From: Halieaceae bacterium
GTDB taxonomy: Bacteria > Pseudomonadota > Gammaproteobacteria > Pseudomonadales > Halieaceae
Length of the DNA stretch: 64,000 bases
Direction: 5' to 3'
Assembly (NCBI GenBank): GCA_024640505.1
Contig: JAHEEV010000002.1
Location: forward strand, 1-64,000
Below, one piece after another: positions 27,460-36,373 of the stretch. The notes below the pieces were generated by a model that searched no databases, was not told the origin of the DNA, and was given only the letters and a program-made list of their open reading frames with translations. The stretch's first letter is position 1, and every line of letters starts with the position of its first letter. The position numbers and the translations under genes are program-made.

Positions 27460-29112
27460 TCAGGCATAGTGGGGATAGATGGGCTGGAACATCTGCTCGC
27501 GGATGCCGGGGAGCAGGCTCGCCGGGTCGATGTCCGGCGGCGCTTCCCGACGCGCGAGTCCATCCCGGTAGGCGATAGAGGCCACCTCCGCGGCAATCAG
27601 TGCCGATACGTCCCGGATGCTCGTCAATGGCGGATAGACGCGTCCCAGCGCCAGGTCCTCCTCGCTGACATGCCGCGCCAGCAACCGCGCGGCCGCGAGA
27701 AACATTTCGTCCGTGACCCGGCTGGTGGCGCTGGCCACCGCGCCCAGGCCCACCCCGGGGAAGATATAGGCATTATTGCCCTGGCCGGGAACCAGTGTTT
27801 TGTTGCCCAGTTCGACCGGATCGAAGGGGCTCCCGCTGGCGAATACTGCCCGGCCTTCGCTCCACCGATAGGCCTGCTCCGCTGTGCATTCTGCGTTGGC
27901 TGTGGGGTTGGACAGGGCAAAGACGATGGGTCGCTCATTGAGCTCTGACATCAGTGTGACCACCTCCTCACTGAAGACGCCGGGTTTGCCGGCGCAGCCG
28001 ATGATGGCGGTGGGCTGCAACATACGCACCGCCTCCGCCAGGTCAGTTATCGGCTGGTGCTTATGGGCGAAAGGCTGCTTCTGGGGGGGAAGATTCTCCC
28101 GGCTGTCCACCAGCAGCCCCTGGCTGTCAAAAAACCAGCAGGCCTGCCGTGCCTGTTCTTCGGGTACTCCCTCGTCGATCTGGGCTGCCACAATGGTCTC
28201 ACCGATGCCGATACCGGCCTGGCCGGCGCCGAAGAACAGTATCCGCTGGTCCGCCAGCGCACCGCCGGTGAGGCGCAGTGCGGCCAGCAGCCCGGAAAGG
28301 GCGACGGCTCCCGTACCCTGGATGTCATCGTCGAACAGGCAGACCCGGCTGCGATAGTGCTCGAGCAGGCGGAAGGCGTTGCGGTTGCCAAAGTCCTCCA
28401 ACTGGATCAGCGCATAGGGGAATTCCTGCTGGACGGCGTCGATAAACTCTGCCACCAGTTCATCATAGGCCGGGCCGCGCTCCCGCCGCCGTTCCAGGCC
28501 GAGGTACAGGGGGTCGTTGAGCAGGTTCTCGTTGTTGGTCCCCACGTCCAGCATGACTGGCAGGCAGTCGGTGGGTCGGATGCCGGCGCAGGCGGTGTAG
28601 AGTGAAAGCTTGCCGATGGGGATACCCATGCCCGCCGCACCCAGGTCCCCCAGCCCGAGGATGCGTTCACCGTCCGTGACCACGATGACCCGCGGGTCCC
28701 GGTGGGGCCAGTTTCCGAGTATCTCCCGGACCCTGCCCCGTTCCTGCAGGGATATATAAAGCCCGCGAGGACGGCGGTAGATATGGCTGAACTGCTGGCA
28801 GGCCTTGCCCACCGTGGGGGTGTAGATCAGCGGCATGATCTCTTCGATATTGTTGACGACGACCCGGTAGAACAGGGTTTCGTTGCGATCCTGCAGCGAG
28901 ACCAGGTGTATATACCGCTCGAGATCATTGGCTTTCTTGTGCAGGTTCTCGAGGATCCGCTGTTCCTGTTCTGCCGCGGAACATTTTTTGGGCGGCAACA
29001 GCCCGCGCAGACCCAGCAGATCCCGCTCTGCGTCGGTAAAGGCAGTGCCCTTGTTGCGCACGGGATCGTGCAGAATCTTCACGCCGCGCGGCAGTTCCTG
29101 ATTAGTGGCCAT
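27460..29112 (-). CDS. maeA: NAD-dependent malic enzyme (oxaloacetate-decarboxylating)
   Basis: Decarboxylates malate to pyruvate with NAD(H), linking the TCA cycle to gluconeogenic and lipogenic pools. The 550 residues fit the long MaeA/SfcA class. The tyrosine-containing MPLIYTPTVG, the metal-site ECG-region LEDFGNRNAF, the CLFDDDIQGTGA signature and the dinucleotide motif GAGQAGIGIGE are all present. The start is taken as the ATG at 29110-29112, four or five bases after a GAGGG; a GTG one codon earlier is less likely. A striking 33-bp palindrome sits directly before the ribosome-binding site, so expression is probably controlled at DNA or RNA level. Confidence 0.92.
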   Translation of the reverse strand: MATNQELPRGVKILHDPVRNKGTAFTDAERDLLGLRGLLPPKKCSAAEQEQRILENLHKKANDLERYIHLVSLQDRNETLFYRVVVNNIEEIMPLIYTPTVGKACQQFSHIYRRPRGLYISLQERGRVREILGNWPHRDPRVIVVTDGERILGLGDLGAAGMGIPIGKLSLYTACAGIRPTDCLPVMLDVGTNNENLLNDPLYLGLERRRERGPAYDELVAEFIDAVQQEFPYALIQLEDFGNRNAFRLLEHYRSRVCLFDDDIQGTGAVALSGLLAALRLTGGALADQRILFFGAGQAGIGIGETIVAAQIDEGVPEEQARQACWFFDSQGLLVDSRENLPPQKQPFAHKHQPITDLAEAVRMLQPTAIIGCAGKPGVFSEEVVTLMSELNERPIVFALSNPTANAECTAEQAYRWSEGRAVFASGSPFDPVELGNKTLVPGQGNNAYIFPGVGLGAVASATSRVTDEMFLAAARLLARHVSEEDLALGRVYPPLTSIRDVSALIAAEVASIAYRDGLARREAPPDIDPASLLPGIREQMFQPIYPHYA

Positions 29113-29120
29113 CACACCCT

Positions 29121-29153
29121 CTACACTGTCGTTACCCGGTAACGACAGTGTAG
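29121..29153. promoter_or_regulatory. 33-bp near-perfect palindrome before the malic enzyme start
   Basis: The arms are 16 bases each (CTACACTGTCGTTACC and its reverse complement) around a single central C. The palindrome ends eight bases before the maeA ATG, touching its Shine-Dalgarno GAGGG. As DNA it would suit a dimeric repressor; as RNA it would fold into a long hairpin beside the ribosome-binding site. No T-run follows, so it is not a terminator. Confidence 0.7.
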
Positions 29154-29275
29154 GCCGAGATCAGCCCGGGCGGAATTGAGGCCGGTCAATAAATGCACTG
29201 ATCGGCCGTAGTCGTGACACCGCGGAATAGTGGGGTGATAGCCGCTCTGGCGGGGTGACATCGATTCCCCGGTGC

Positions 29276-29300
29276 AAAAAAAACCCGGCGCCAGGCCGGG
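29276..29300 (-). terminator. Rho-independent terminator of folE
   Basis: On the minus strand CCCGGC and GCCGGG pair around a five-base loop (29284-29300), followed at once by a run of eight T (plus-strand A at 29276-29283). It lies 46 bp after the folE stop. Confidence 0.85.
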
Positions 29301-29345
29301 TCAGGGGAGGCGACCAGGGGGGCCGCCACTTGGGGGAACGGTTCG

Positions 29346-30026
29346 CTAGCGGATAAACTCTGCCCGGGTCGCCGAGTCGTTCTTGAAGGCGCCACCCAGG
29401 GCAGTGGTGCGGGTGGCCGAGTTGCTGTCCATGACCCCGCGTGACTTGACACAGTAGTGCACCGCGTTGATGGTTACCGCCACATCATCCGTCTCCAGCA
29501 GAGTCTGCAGGGCGACCAGAACCTGCTGGGTCAGGCGCTCCTGCACCTGTGGACGCTGGGCAAAGAAGCGCACGATTCGGTTGATCTTGGACAGGCCGAT
29601 AATTTTGTTACCCGGGATGTAGGCGACCCGGGCACTGCCGTCGATGGTCACGAAATGGTGTTCGCAGGTGCTCACGAGGTCGATGTCGTCGATGAGTACC
29701 ATCTCCTCCACTTGCATCTTGTTCTCTATAACTGAGATCTTCGGGAAACGGCTGTAATCCAGGCCGGAAAAGATCTCATCGACATACATCTTGGCGATCC
29801 TGTGAGGGGTCTCACAGAGGCTGTCATCCCTGAGGTCCAGGCCCAGGGTGCGGGTGATGTCGGTGAACGCTGCCGCAATCCGCTGGTATTTTTCGTCCCG
29901 GCTGAGCCCGGTGGGGATCAGGGGGGTTTCCAGGCCCCGCTCGGTGAGAGCATTGCGCACCAGAAGCGCTTCCGGGGAGAAGGTGGAGGGGAAGGACAGG
30001 GTTTTTTCCGCCAGAGACATTTCCAT
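29346..30026 (-). CDS. folE: GTP cyclohydrolase I
   Basis: Converts GTP to 7,8-dihydroneopterin triphosphate, the first step to folate and pterin cofactors, including the methenyl-THF antenna of many photolyases. Zinc and active-site motifs are visible: STCEHHF (zinc Cys, catalytic His), the [20 protein letters not shown] segment and HYCVKSRG with the second zinc Cys. The start is the ATG at 30026 because GGAG precedes it by six bases; ATGs at 30038 and 30020 are also in frame. folE is among the light-induced LitR genes reported in Pseudomonas putida, but no TGTACA-type site was found here. Divergent from the GAPDH operon; ends at a good terminator. Confidence 0.94.
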   Translation of the reverse strand: MEMSLAEKTLSFPSTFSPEALLVRNALTERGLETPLIPTGLSRDEKYQRIAAAFTDITRTLGLDLRDDSLCETPHRIAKMYVDEIFSGLDYSRFPKISVIENKMQVEEMVLIDDIDLVSTCEHHFVTIDGSARVAYIPGNKIIGLSKINRIVRFFAQRPQVQERLTQQVLVALQTLLETDDVAVTINAVHYCVKSRGVMDSNSATRTTALGGAFKNDSATRAEFIR

Positions 30027-30294
30027 GGGGTGCTCCATTCGTTAGTCAGGGGTAATTACGAGGCGGTCGTCGGGTCGGATTTGTCCGTTGGGCAAAAAAA
30101 ATGATTTTGGGGCCGAAAGCCGGCTTACGAAGGCTGCAGTTGACGTCCCGCAGGCCGATGTGGTGTCTCCCTGCGTGATTTATTGCGTTGGGTCATGGAT
30201 GATTCGGGTGGAAATGGTCCACAATGATGGCTGGTAACAGATTCAGGTATGAGGATCAGGTGGTGGTCCTGCTCGAAACGAGAGGAGAAACGGT

Positions 30295-31317
30295 ATGAAA
30301 AAAGGGAAGCCCATTCGGGTGGGCATTATGGGTTTTGGCCAGACAGGGCGGCAGATCTATGAACTGGCCTCGCACAGCGACGATGTGGAGATCGTGGCGG
30401 TGGCGGATATCGGCAAGCCCGAAATCCTGCACTACCTGCTCTGCTCAGAGGTCGCGCACCCCGAGCGCCATGAATTGCAGGGGAACTTCCTGGTGAGCCC
30501 GGCGAGTCGCGCGAGGCTGATGCAGATAGACCGGCCCGAGGAGATGCCCTGGGACATTTTCGGGGTCGACATTGTGATCGATTCCACCGGCAAGTTTCGG
30601 GGGCAGGAAGAGATGCAGGCGCACCTCGGCAATGGTGCGCCCCGTGTCCTGCTGCGCACCCTGCCGACGGACCATATCGACCGCATCATCATACCCGGCA
30701 TCAATGCGGATGCGATCGAGAGTAGCGATCGCATGATATCCGCGGGCTCTGCCACGACGACGGCCCTGTGCCTGCTGCTGCATGCCCTGTCACAGCGCTT
30801 CGAGATCGAGTGCGGCAGCATGACCACGGTGCACGCCTTCACCTCCGACCAGGCGCTGCAGGACTACGCCGGCAGTGATTTCCGCCGCAGTCGCAGTGCT
30901 GCCAAAAACATCATTCCCAATAGTCACGAAGCGTCATTGTGGCTGGGCCAGATCCTGCCGGATTTCGAGGGCAGGATTCTGACCTCGGCGCTCAACGTGC
31001 CGGTGCAGGAGGGTTGCCTGTTGGATACCACCCTGGTGATCAACGACGCCGGGGTCAGCGCAGAGGACGTCAATGACGCCATGCGCAGTGCCGTGGCGAA
31101 TTACCCGGGGATTCTCGACGTGGTGGAGGACCCCATTGTCTCTTCGGATGTCATCGGCAATGCGAACTCACTGCTGTTTGACCTCAAAGGCACCATCAAG
31201 GCCGGCAGTAACACCATCAAGACCCTGGGCTGGTATGAAAACCTCGGTCACGCGGCGCGGCTACTGGATGTGGTGCGCCTCTACAACAACCTGGACAAGC
31301 AGAGGGAGGCCGCGTAA
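30295..31317 (+). CDS. GAPDH-like protein lacking the catalytic cysteine (probable pseudoenzyme)
   Basis: A 340-residue homologue of glyceraldehyde-3-phosphate dehydrogenase that keeps the overall fold signals (GIMGFGQTGRQ, VHAFTSDQ, FRRSRSAAKNIIPNS) but not the active site. Where its neighbour has SNASCTTNC this protein has SAGSATTTA, so the catalytic Cys is Ala153 (codon GCC at 30751-30753); the His (H180) is kept. The phosphate-site Arg in ARVPVPDG is replaced (LNVPVQEG), STGAA becomes SHEAS, and NEWGYS becomes ENLGHA. It cannot act as a normal GAPDH. Its stop overlaps the ATG of the true GAPDH by one base (TAATG), so it may partner or regulate that enzyme. RBS: GAGGAG just before the ATG. 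Confidence 0.9.
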   Translation: MKKGKPIRVGIMGFGQTGRQIYELASHSDDVEIVAVADIGKPEILHYLLCSEVAHPERHELQGNFLVSPASRARLMQIDRPEEMPWDIFGVDIVIDSTGKFRGQEEMQAHLGNGAPRVLLRTLPTDHIDRIIIPGINADAIESSDRMISAGSATTTALCLLLHALSQRFEIECGSMTTVHAFTSDQALQDYAGSDFRRSRSAAKNIIPNSHEASLWLGQILPDFEGRILTSALNVPVQEGCLLDTTLVINDAGVSAEDVNDAMRSAVANYPGILDVVEDPIVSSDVIGNANSLLFDLKGTIKAGSNTIKTLGWYENLGHAARLLDVVRLYNNLDKQREAA

Positions 31318-32315
31318 TGAAAATCGGTATCAATGGATTCGGCCGGATCGGCCGCTCGGTTTTCCGGATTCTGGAAAATGTGGAAGGCATCGACGTGGTG
31401 GCGATCAATGACCTGTTCGATAACGACGCCCTGCGTTACCTGCTCAGTCACGATACCGTGATGGGGCCTTTTGGCAAGAATCTCGCGCTGGAAGGGGATG
31501 AATTCGTCACGGACAAAAGTCGTGCCCGCCTCCTGAGCGAGCGTAATCCGGGCGATCTGCCCTGGGCAGATCTGGGCGTGGATGCGGTGGTGGAATCCAC
31601 CGGGGTGTTCCGCAAACGCGAGCAACTGGAGCAGCACCTGACTGCGGGAGCGCAACGCGTCGTACTGACCGTGCCCGCCAAGGATCCCGTGGATTACACG
31701 GTGGTGCTGGGGGTCAACGAGGATGGCCTGGAGCCGGAGCACCGTATCATCTCCAATGCCAGCTGTACCACCAATTGCCTCGCCCCCATGGCGAGGGTAT
31801 TGAATGAGACTTTCGGTATCGAGGAAGGGGTCATCAACACGGTTCACGCCTACACCAATGACCAGCGTCTCGCGGACGTACCCCACTCCGACTGGCGACG
31901 CAGCCGCGCAGCGGCGGAGAATATCATTCCCACTTCAACCGGTGCGGCCAAGGCAGTGGGTGAGGTGCTCCCCCAACTGAAGGGTAAGTTGCATGGCATC
32001 GCGGCCCGGGTGCCGGTTCCCGACGGCTCTGTCGTGGACCTGTTTGCCAAGCTCGGCAAGACCGTGACCGTCGAGGACGTCAATGAGGCCGTTCGGTCCG
32101 CCTCGGAGTCGGAGCGCCTCAAAGGTATCCTGCAGTACTGCGATCAGCCTATCGTGTCCTCGGATATCATCGGCAACGCCCACTCGTCGATTTACGATGC
32201 GGGCTTTACCGGTGTGGTGGGGGGGCGCTATCTCCGGGTGCTCAACTGGTATGACAACGAGTGGGGTTACTCCTGTCGGGTTTGCGACCTCCTGGCGCGT
32301 ATCGGCGCCTGGTGA
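31317..32315 (+). CDS. gap: Glyceraldehyde-3-phosphate dehydrogenase
   Basis: Canonical phosphorylating GAPDH of 332 residues, interconverting glyceraldehyde-3-phosphate and 1,3-bisphosphoglycerate. It has the NAD motif [10 protein letters not shown] (3-12), the active-site segment SNASCTTNC with Cys150, the catalytic His177 in VHAYTNDQ, the phosphate-site STGAAKAVG and ARVPVPDG segments, and the C-terminal NEWGYS. It is the middle gene of a tightly coupled trio: one-base overlap with the cysteine-less paralogue and four-base overlap (GTGA) with PEP carboxylase. Pairing with ppc suggests a gluconeogenic or anaplerotic setting. Coenzyme preference cannot be fixed by eye. Confidence 0.95.
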   Translation: MKIGINGFGRIGRSVFRILENVEGIDVVAINDLFDNDALRYLLSHDTVMGPFGKNLALEGDEFVTDKSRARLLSERNPGDLPWADLGVDAVVESTGVFRKREQLEQHLTAGAQRVVLTVPAKDPVDYTVVLGVNEDGLEPEHRIISNASCTTNCLAPMARVLNETFGIEEGVINTVHAYTNDQRLADVPHSDWRRSRAAAENIIPTSTGAAKAVGEVLPQLKGKLHGIAARVPVPDGSVVDLFAKLGKTVTVEDVNEAVRSASESERLKGILQYCDQPIVSSDIIGNAHSSIYDAGFTGVVGGRYLRVLNWYDNEWGYSCRVCDLLARIGAW

Positions 32316-34951
32316 CAACGTCGTCGACCCAGCCTGACTACTCCGCCCTGCGCGGCAACGTCAGTTTCCTCGGGCGCCTGCTCGGGGAGACCATCGCCGC
32401 TGCGGAGGGGGAGGATTTCCTCGATCTCATCGAACAGATCAGGGGGCTCTCGAAAACAGCCCGGGGGGAGAGTGAGGCCGCCGGGGAGTCTTTGCTGTCC
32501 ATGTTGCGCAATCTCCAGAGTGAGCAACTGGTACCCGTGGCCCGGGCCTTCAGCCAGTTCCTCAACCTGGCGAACATCGCTGATCAGTACAATACCATCT
32601 CCCGCAATATGAACCCGCTGCTGTCGGCCTCGCGTAATCTGGCCGGCGGTCTGCGCGAACTTTTAGCAGAGGGTGTATCCCGGGATACGATTGCAGCGGC
32701 CGTCAATGCACTGAAAATCGACCTGGTGCTCACTGCCCACCCGACTGAAATCACCCGGCGCACACTGATTCACAAGCACAGTGAGATCGGGCGGGTGCTG
32801 GGCCAGCTGGAATTGCAGGGCCATACAGAACGTGAAATAGAAAATCTGCACAACCGGTTACGGGAACTGATCGCGCAGATCTGGTACGGCGACGATTTCC
32901 GGCTGGAACGACCGAGCCCGGTGGACGAGGCCAAGTGGGGTTTTGCCGTGGTGGAGGAATCCCTGTGGCGGGCTGTGCCCGAATTCCTGCGGCGGCTGGA
33001 TGCTGCCCTGTTCGAGACCTGCGACGTGCACCTGCCCCTGGAAGCGGCCCCTGTCTGCTTTTCCTCCTGGATGGGCGGGGACCGGGACGGCAATCCCAAT
33101 GTTACCGCGCAGGTCACCCGGGAAGTCCTTGCCCTGAGTCGCTGGCAGGCAGTCGATCTCTACCTGGCTGATGTGCTGCAGCTGGTCGAGGAACTTTCCA
33201 TGACCACCTGCAGCGCCGCGATGCGGGAGCTTGCGGGGGATGCCCACGAGCCCTACCGGGAAGTTCTGCGCCGGTTGCGGGACATGCTGCGCCACACCCG
33301 CGCGTCCATTGAAGCCGAATTAGCCGGTGAACCTGCACTTGAGGGAGAAGTGCTGCACAGCGAGAACCAGCTGTGGGAACCGCTGCACAGTTGCTACCAG
33401 AGTCTGCTCGAGTGCGGCATGAGCCGGATCGCCAACGGGGCGCTGCTGGACCTGCTGCGCCGGATCCGTTGTTTCGGTGTATTCCTGGTGCGCCATGACA
33501 TTCGCCAGGATAGCGCCCGGCACACCGCGGTATTGTCTGAACTGACCCGCTACCTCGGCCTGGGCGATTATGAGGCCTGGGACGAGGCCACCCGCCAGTC
33601 TTTCCTGTGGCAGGAACTGTCCAGCCTGCGGCCGCTGATTCCGGATCGCTGGGAACCGGGGGCGGAGGTCCGGGAAGTGCTCGATACCTGTGCGGTAGTA
33701 GCAGAGCAGCCCGCGGGAGCGTTAGGCGCCTATGTGATCTCTATGGCTCGCCAGCCCTCGGACGTGCTGGCTGTGCACCTGCTGCTCAAGGAGACGGGCT
33801 GCAGCCACGATCTCCCGGTCGCCCCGCTGTTTGAAACCCTCGATGACCTGTCCCGCGCCAGCCTGGTGATCGATACGTTGCTGCAGAGTGCCTGGTACCG
33901 GGGCCATATCGGGGGACGCCTGATGGTGATGATCGGGTATTCCGACTCGGCCAAGGACGCGGGCGTGCTGGCCGCTTCCTGGGCGCAGTACCGGGCGCAG
34001 GAGCAGCTGCTGGAAGTCTGCAGCAGCTGCGATGTCAGGCTGACCCTGTTTCACGGTCGCGGCGGCACTATCGGGCGCGGCGGGGCACCTGCCGGCAAGG
34101 CGCTGCTGTCGCAGCCGCCCGGCTCCCTGCAATGCGGCCTGCGAGTGACCGAACAGGGCGAGATGATTCGCGCGAAACTGGGCTGGACGTCCCTGGCGGT
34201 GAAGACGCTGGCCCTGTACACGACCGCCATCTGCCGCGCCAACCTGCTGACGCCGCCTGCTCCCAGGCCCGAATGGCGGGCGATAATGGAGACACTCTCT
34301 GACGAGTCCTGCGAGGCTTACCGGGCGGTGGTGCGGGGAGAGCCAGGATTTGTGGACTATTTCCGCTATGCGACCCCTGAACAGGAGCTGGCCAGGCTGC
34401 CACTGGGATCCCGCCCCGCGCGACGCAAGACCGGTGGTGGTATCGAAAGCCTGCGAGCCATACCCTGGATTTTTGCCTGGTCACAGAATCGCCTCATGTT
34501 ACCCGCCTGGCTGGGTGCGGGAGCTGCTCTGAGCCGGGCCCTGGAGCGCGGGGAGGGCAAAGTGTTGCGGGAAATGGCCCGGCTGTGGCCTTTCTTCGCG
34601 ACCCGACTGTCCATGCTGGAAATGGTCTTTGCCAAAACCGATGTCGCGCTTTCCGCTCATTACGATCGCTGCCTGGTGCCCACGGAGTTGCAGCCCATTG
34701 GCGCCGGTCTGCGGGAGCAGTTGGCGCAGGACCTGACGACCGTACTGGAAATTTCCGGTGAGAAGGAGCCGCTGTCGCAGGAGCCCTGGACCCGCGAATC
34801 GATACGTTTGCGCAATATCTACACGGATCCCCTCAACCTGCTGCAGGCAGAAGCGCTGCAGCGCAACCGGCGGCGGCAGGAGCCGCTGCTGGAGCGGACC
34901 ATCATGGTCACCATCGCCGGTATATCGGCGGGTATGCGCAATACCGGTTAA
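32312..34951 (+). CDS. ppc: Phosphoenolpyruvate carboxylase
   Basis: Carboxylates PEP with bicarbonate to oxaloacetate, the main anaplerotic step. The 879 residues fit bacterial PEPC. The catalytic histidine is in [13 protein letters not shown] (H143), and the later signatures [37 protein letters not shown] and the C-terminal RNTG end are intact. The start is the GTG at 32312, which overlaps the GAPDH stop (GTGA); the frame is open farther upstream inside gap but that part is not homologous-looking. Aspartate/acetyl-CoA control is typical of the family. Operon: GAPDH-like, gap, ppc. Confidence 0.95.
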   Translation: MTTSSTQPDYSALRGNVSFLGRLLGETIAAAEGEDFLDLIEQIRGLSKTARGESEAAGESLLSMLRNLQSEQLVPVARAFSQFLNLANIADQYNTISRNMNPLLSASRNLAGGLRELLAEGVSRDTIAAAVNALKIDLVLTAHPTEITRRTLIHKHSEIGRVLGQLELQGHTEREIENLHNRLRELIAQIWYGDDFRLERPSPVDEAKWGFAVVEESLWRAVPEFLRRLDAALFETCDVHLPLEAAPVCFSSWMGGDRDGNPNVTAQVTREVLALSRWQAVDLYLADVLQLVEELSMTTCSAAMRELAGDAHEPYREVLRRLRDMLRHTRASIEAELAGEPALEGEVLHSENQLWEPLHSCYQSLLECGMSRIANGALLDLLRRIRCFGVFLVRHDIRQDSARHTAVLSELTRYLGLGDYEAWDEATRQSFLWQELSSLRPLIPDRWEPGAEVREVLDTCAVVAEQPAGALGAYVISMARQPSDVLAVHLLLKETGCSHDLPVAPLFETLDDLSRASLVIDTLLQSAWYRGHIGGRLMVMIGYSDSAKDAGVLAASWAQYRAQEQLLEVCSSCDVRLTLFHGRGGTIGRGGAPAGKALLSQPPGSLQCGLRVTEQGEMIRAKLGWTSLAVKTLALYTTAICRANLLTPPAPRPEWRAIMETLSDESCEAYRAVVRGEPGFVDYFRYATPEQELARLPLGSRPARRKTGGGIESLRAIPWIFAWSQNRLMLPAWLGAGAALSRALERGEGKVLREMARLWPFFATRLSMLEMVFAKTDVALSAHYDRCLVPTELQPIGAGLREQLAQDLTTVLEISGEKEPLSQEPWTRESIRLRNIYTDPLNLLQAEALQRNRRRQEPLLERTIMVTIAGISAGMRNTG

Positions 34952-35073
34952 TGTGACTTGACCCTCCGCGGCGCGGTACACACAATAGGCCCCCGGGGCA
35001 AAGGCCGTCGGCGGAAACCGTTACAGCCGCTGGCACGCTTGCGCTCGTCCATTACTCAGTAAGGTATTACTCC

Positions 35074-35646
35074 ATGCTCAAGGCAGTCAAAGCGATCTTT
35101 CTGTTCACCGTGATGTCAGTGTCGGGCCAATCGGCCTGGGCGGACAACTATTCCGATACCATCGAGGCGTTCCGTGGCGCGGGGGAGAGCTCCGGGTACT
35201 TCGGCAAGTCCTATGCCTACGCCGTATTTCCCACCATCGGCAAGGGCGGCATCGGAATCGGCGGTGCCTATGGGGAGGGTCGCGTGTACGTGGGAGGGCA
35301 GCATGTAGGTAACTCGACCATGGCCCAGGTTACCGTCGGCCTGCAGCTTGGCGGGCAGGCCTTCAGCCAGATCATCTTCCTGGAGGACGAGCGCTCCTTC
35401 CGTGAATTCACCTCGGGCCACTTTGAGTTCAGCGCTGAGGCCACGGCTGTTGCGATTACGGCCGGGGTATCCGCCAAGGCCAATACCGGTGGCGGTGTCA
35501 CTGCAGGTGCCAGTGGTGGCCGCAACAACGCCACGAATGTTCATGGCGGCTACCGCAAGGGGATGGCAATTTTTACTATTGCCAGGGGGGGCCTGATGTA
35601 CGAGGCCACCCTGGGCGGCCAGAAATTCAATTACACCCCCTTGTAG
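35074..35646 (+). CDS. YSC84/SYLF-domain lipid-binding protein (exported)
   Basis: Protein of 190 residues with a signal peptide (about 1-23, ending SAWA) and a SYLF/Ysc84 domain rich in glycine. The family segment AYAVFPTIGKGGIGIGGAYG and the SAEATAVAITAGVSAKA region are clear. Bacterial members are periplasmic or outer-membrane-associated lipid-binding proteins of poorly known role, often produced under stress or in biofilms. It stands alone, 122 bp after ppc on the same strand and convergent with lutC; I see no clear terminator on either side. Confidence 0.87.
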   Translation: MLKAVKAIFLFTVMSVSGQSAWADNYSDTIEAFRGAGESSGYFGKSYAYAVFPTIGKGGIGIGGAYGEGRVYVGGQHVGNSTMAQVTVGLQLGGQAFSQIIFLEDERSFREFTSGHFEFSAEATAVAITAGVSAKANTGGGVTAGASGGRNNATNVHGGYRKGMAIFTIARGGLMYEATLGGQKFNYTPL

Positions 35647-35674
35647 CAGGTACTGCATAGCGCCCCGGGGAGGC

Positions 35675-36373
35675 TTATCCGGCAGCCAGTGCCCGGGCAT
35701 CCTCCAGCGCCGAGGCTGGCATATATCCCAGGAGTATCACGTGCCAGCCGCGAGGTCCGTGGGCACCATAGACCAGTTGCCCCTCGATATCCGCAGTACT
35801 GGAAGGACCGGCGATAAAGTTGATGCCCCGGGGCCTGCCGTCCCGATCGACCTCGTGCCTTATGCGTAGCCAGGCCTCTTCCATATCCCCGACCAGGTCC
35901 TCGCAATTGACCAGCACGATGTGGTGCTCGGCCAGCAGGTTATTGGCTGCAGGATTCGCTTTGCCGGTGAAAGTGACGACGGCGCCGGTCTCCGCCACGC
36001 CAAGCCGCGCGTAACTGAGAGCAGCGGGCTCGTTGCCCTCCGCAGTGCCGAAGCGGGGCAGGACGCCGGCATCACGCCAGGGCATGGCCGCCAGGCGTGA
36101 ATCGTTGCCGGCGACCAGTCGATGGGTACGGTAATGCTGGTAGAGGTACTGGCCCACCGCCCGCACGGCATCCGTCCTGTTGGCGGCGCAGTCTACCGTG
36201 CCCTGATTTTTCAGTACGTTGGCCAGGAAGGCGGTAGCCGTATCCGGGGTGGGCAGGTCAGCCGCCGGCGCTTTGCCGAAGCTGTCGAGTTCCTCGCGGA
36301 TAGTAGCGGCAGTCGCTCCGCGGCTGCTGTGGCGGATTTTCGCGAATATTCGCGAGCGGGCGCTCTTAGTCAT
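35675..36373 (-). CDS. lutC: Lactate utilization protein C (LUD domain)
   Basis: LutC subunit of the LutABC L-lactate oxidation complex, 232 residues. The LUD-domain hallmark GPSSTADIEGQLVYGAHGP near the C-terminus is complete, and the AETGAVVTFTG segment is also typical. Its start overlaps the lutB stop by eight bases (36366-36373). LutABC oxidises L-lactate to pyruvate through iron-sulfur centres; here the gene order is lutA-lutB-lutC on the minus strand. A lactate permease is not adjacent. Confidence 0.92.
   Translation of the reverse strand: MTKSARSRIFAKIRHSSRGATAATIREELDSFGKAPAADLPTPDTATAFLANVLKNQGTVDCAANRTDAVRAVGQYLYQHYRTHRLVAGNDSRLAAMPWRDAGVLPRFGTAEGNEPAALSYARLGVAETGAVVTFTGKANPAANNLLAEHHIVLVNCEDLVGDMEEAWLRIRHEVDRDGRPRGINFIAGPSSTADIEGQLVYGAHGPRGWHVILLGYMPASALEDARALAAG

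Noticed and set aside
30039-30294. LitR-type TGTACA site upstream of folE
   Set aside because: None was found in the divergent region, so folE is not claimed as a LitR target here. No clear promoter hexamers were seen either.
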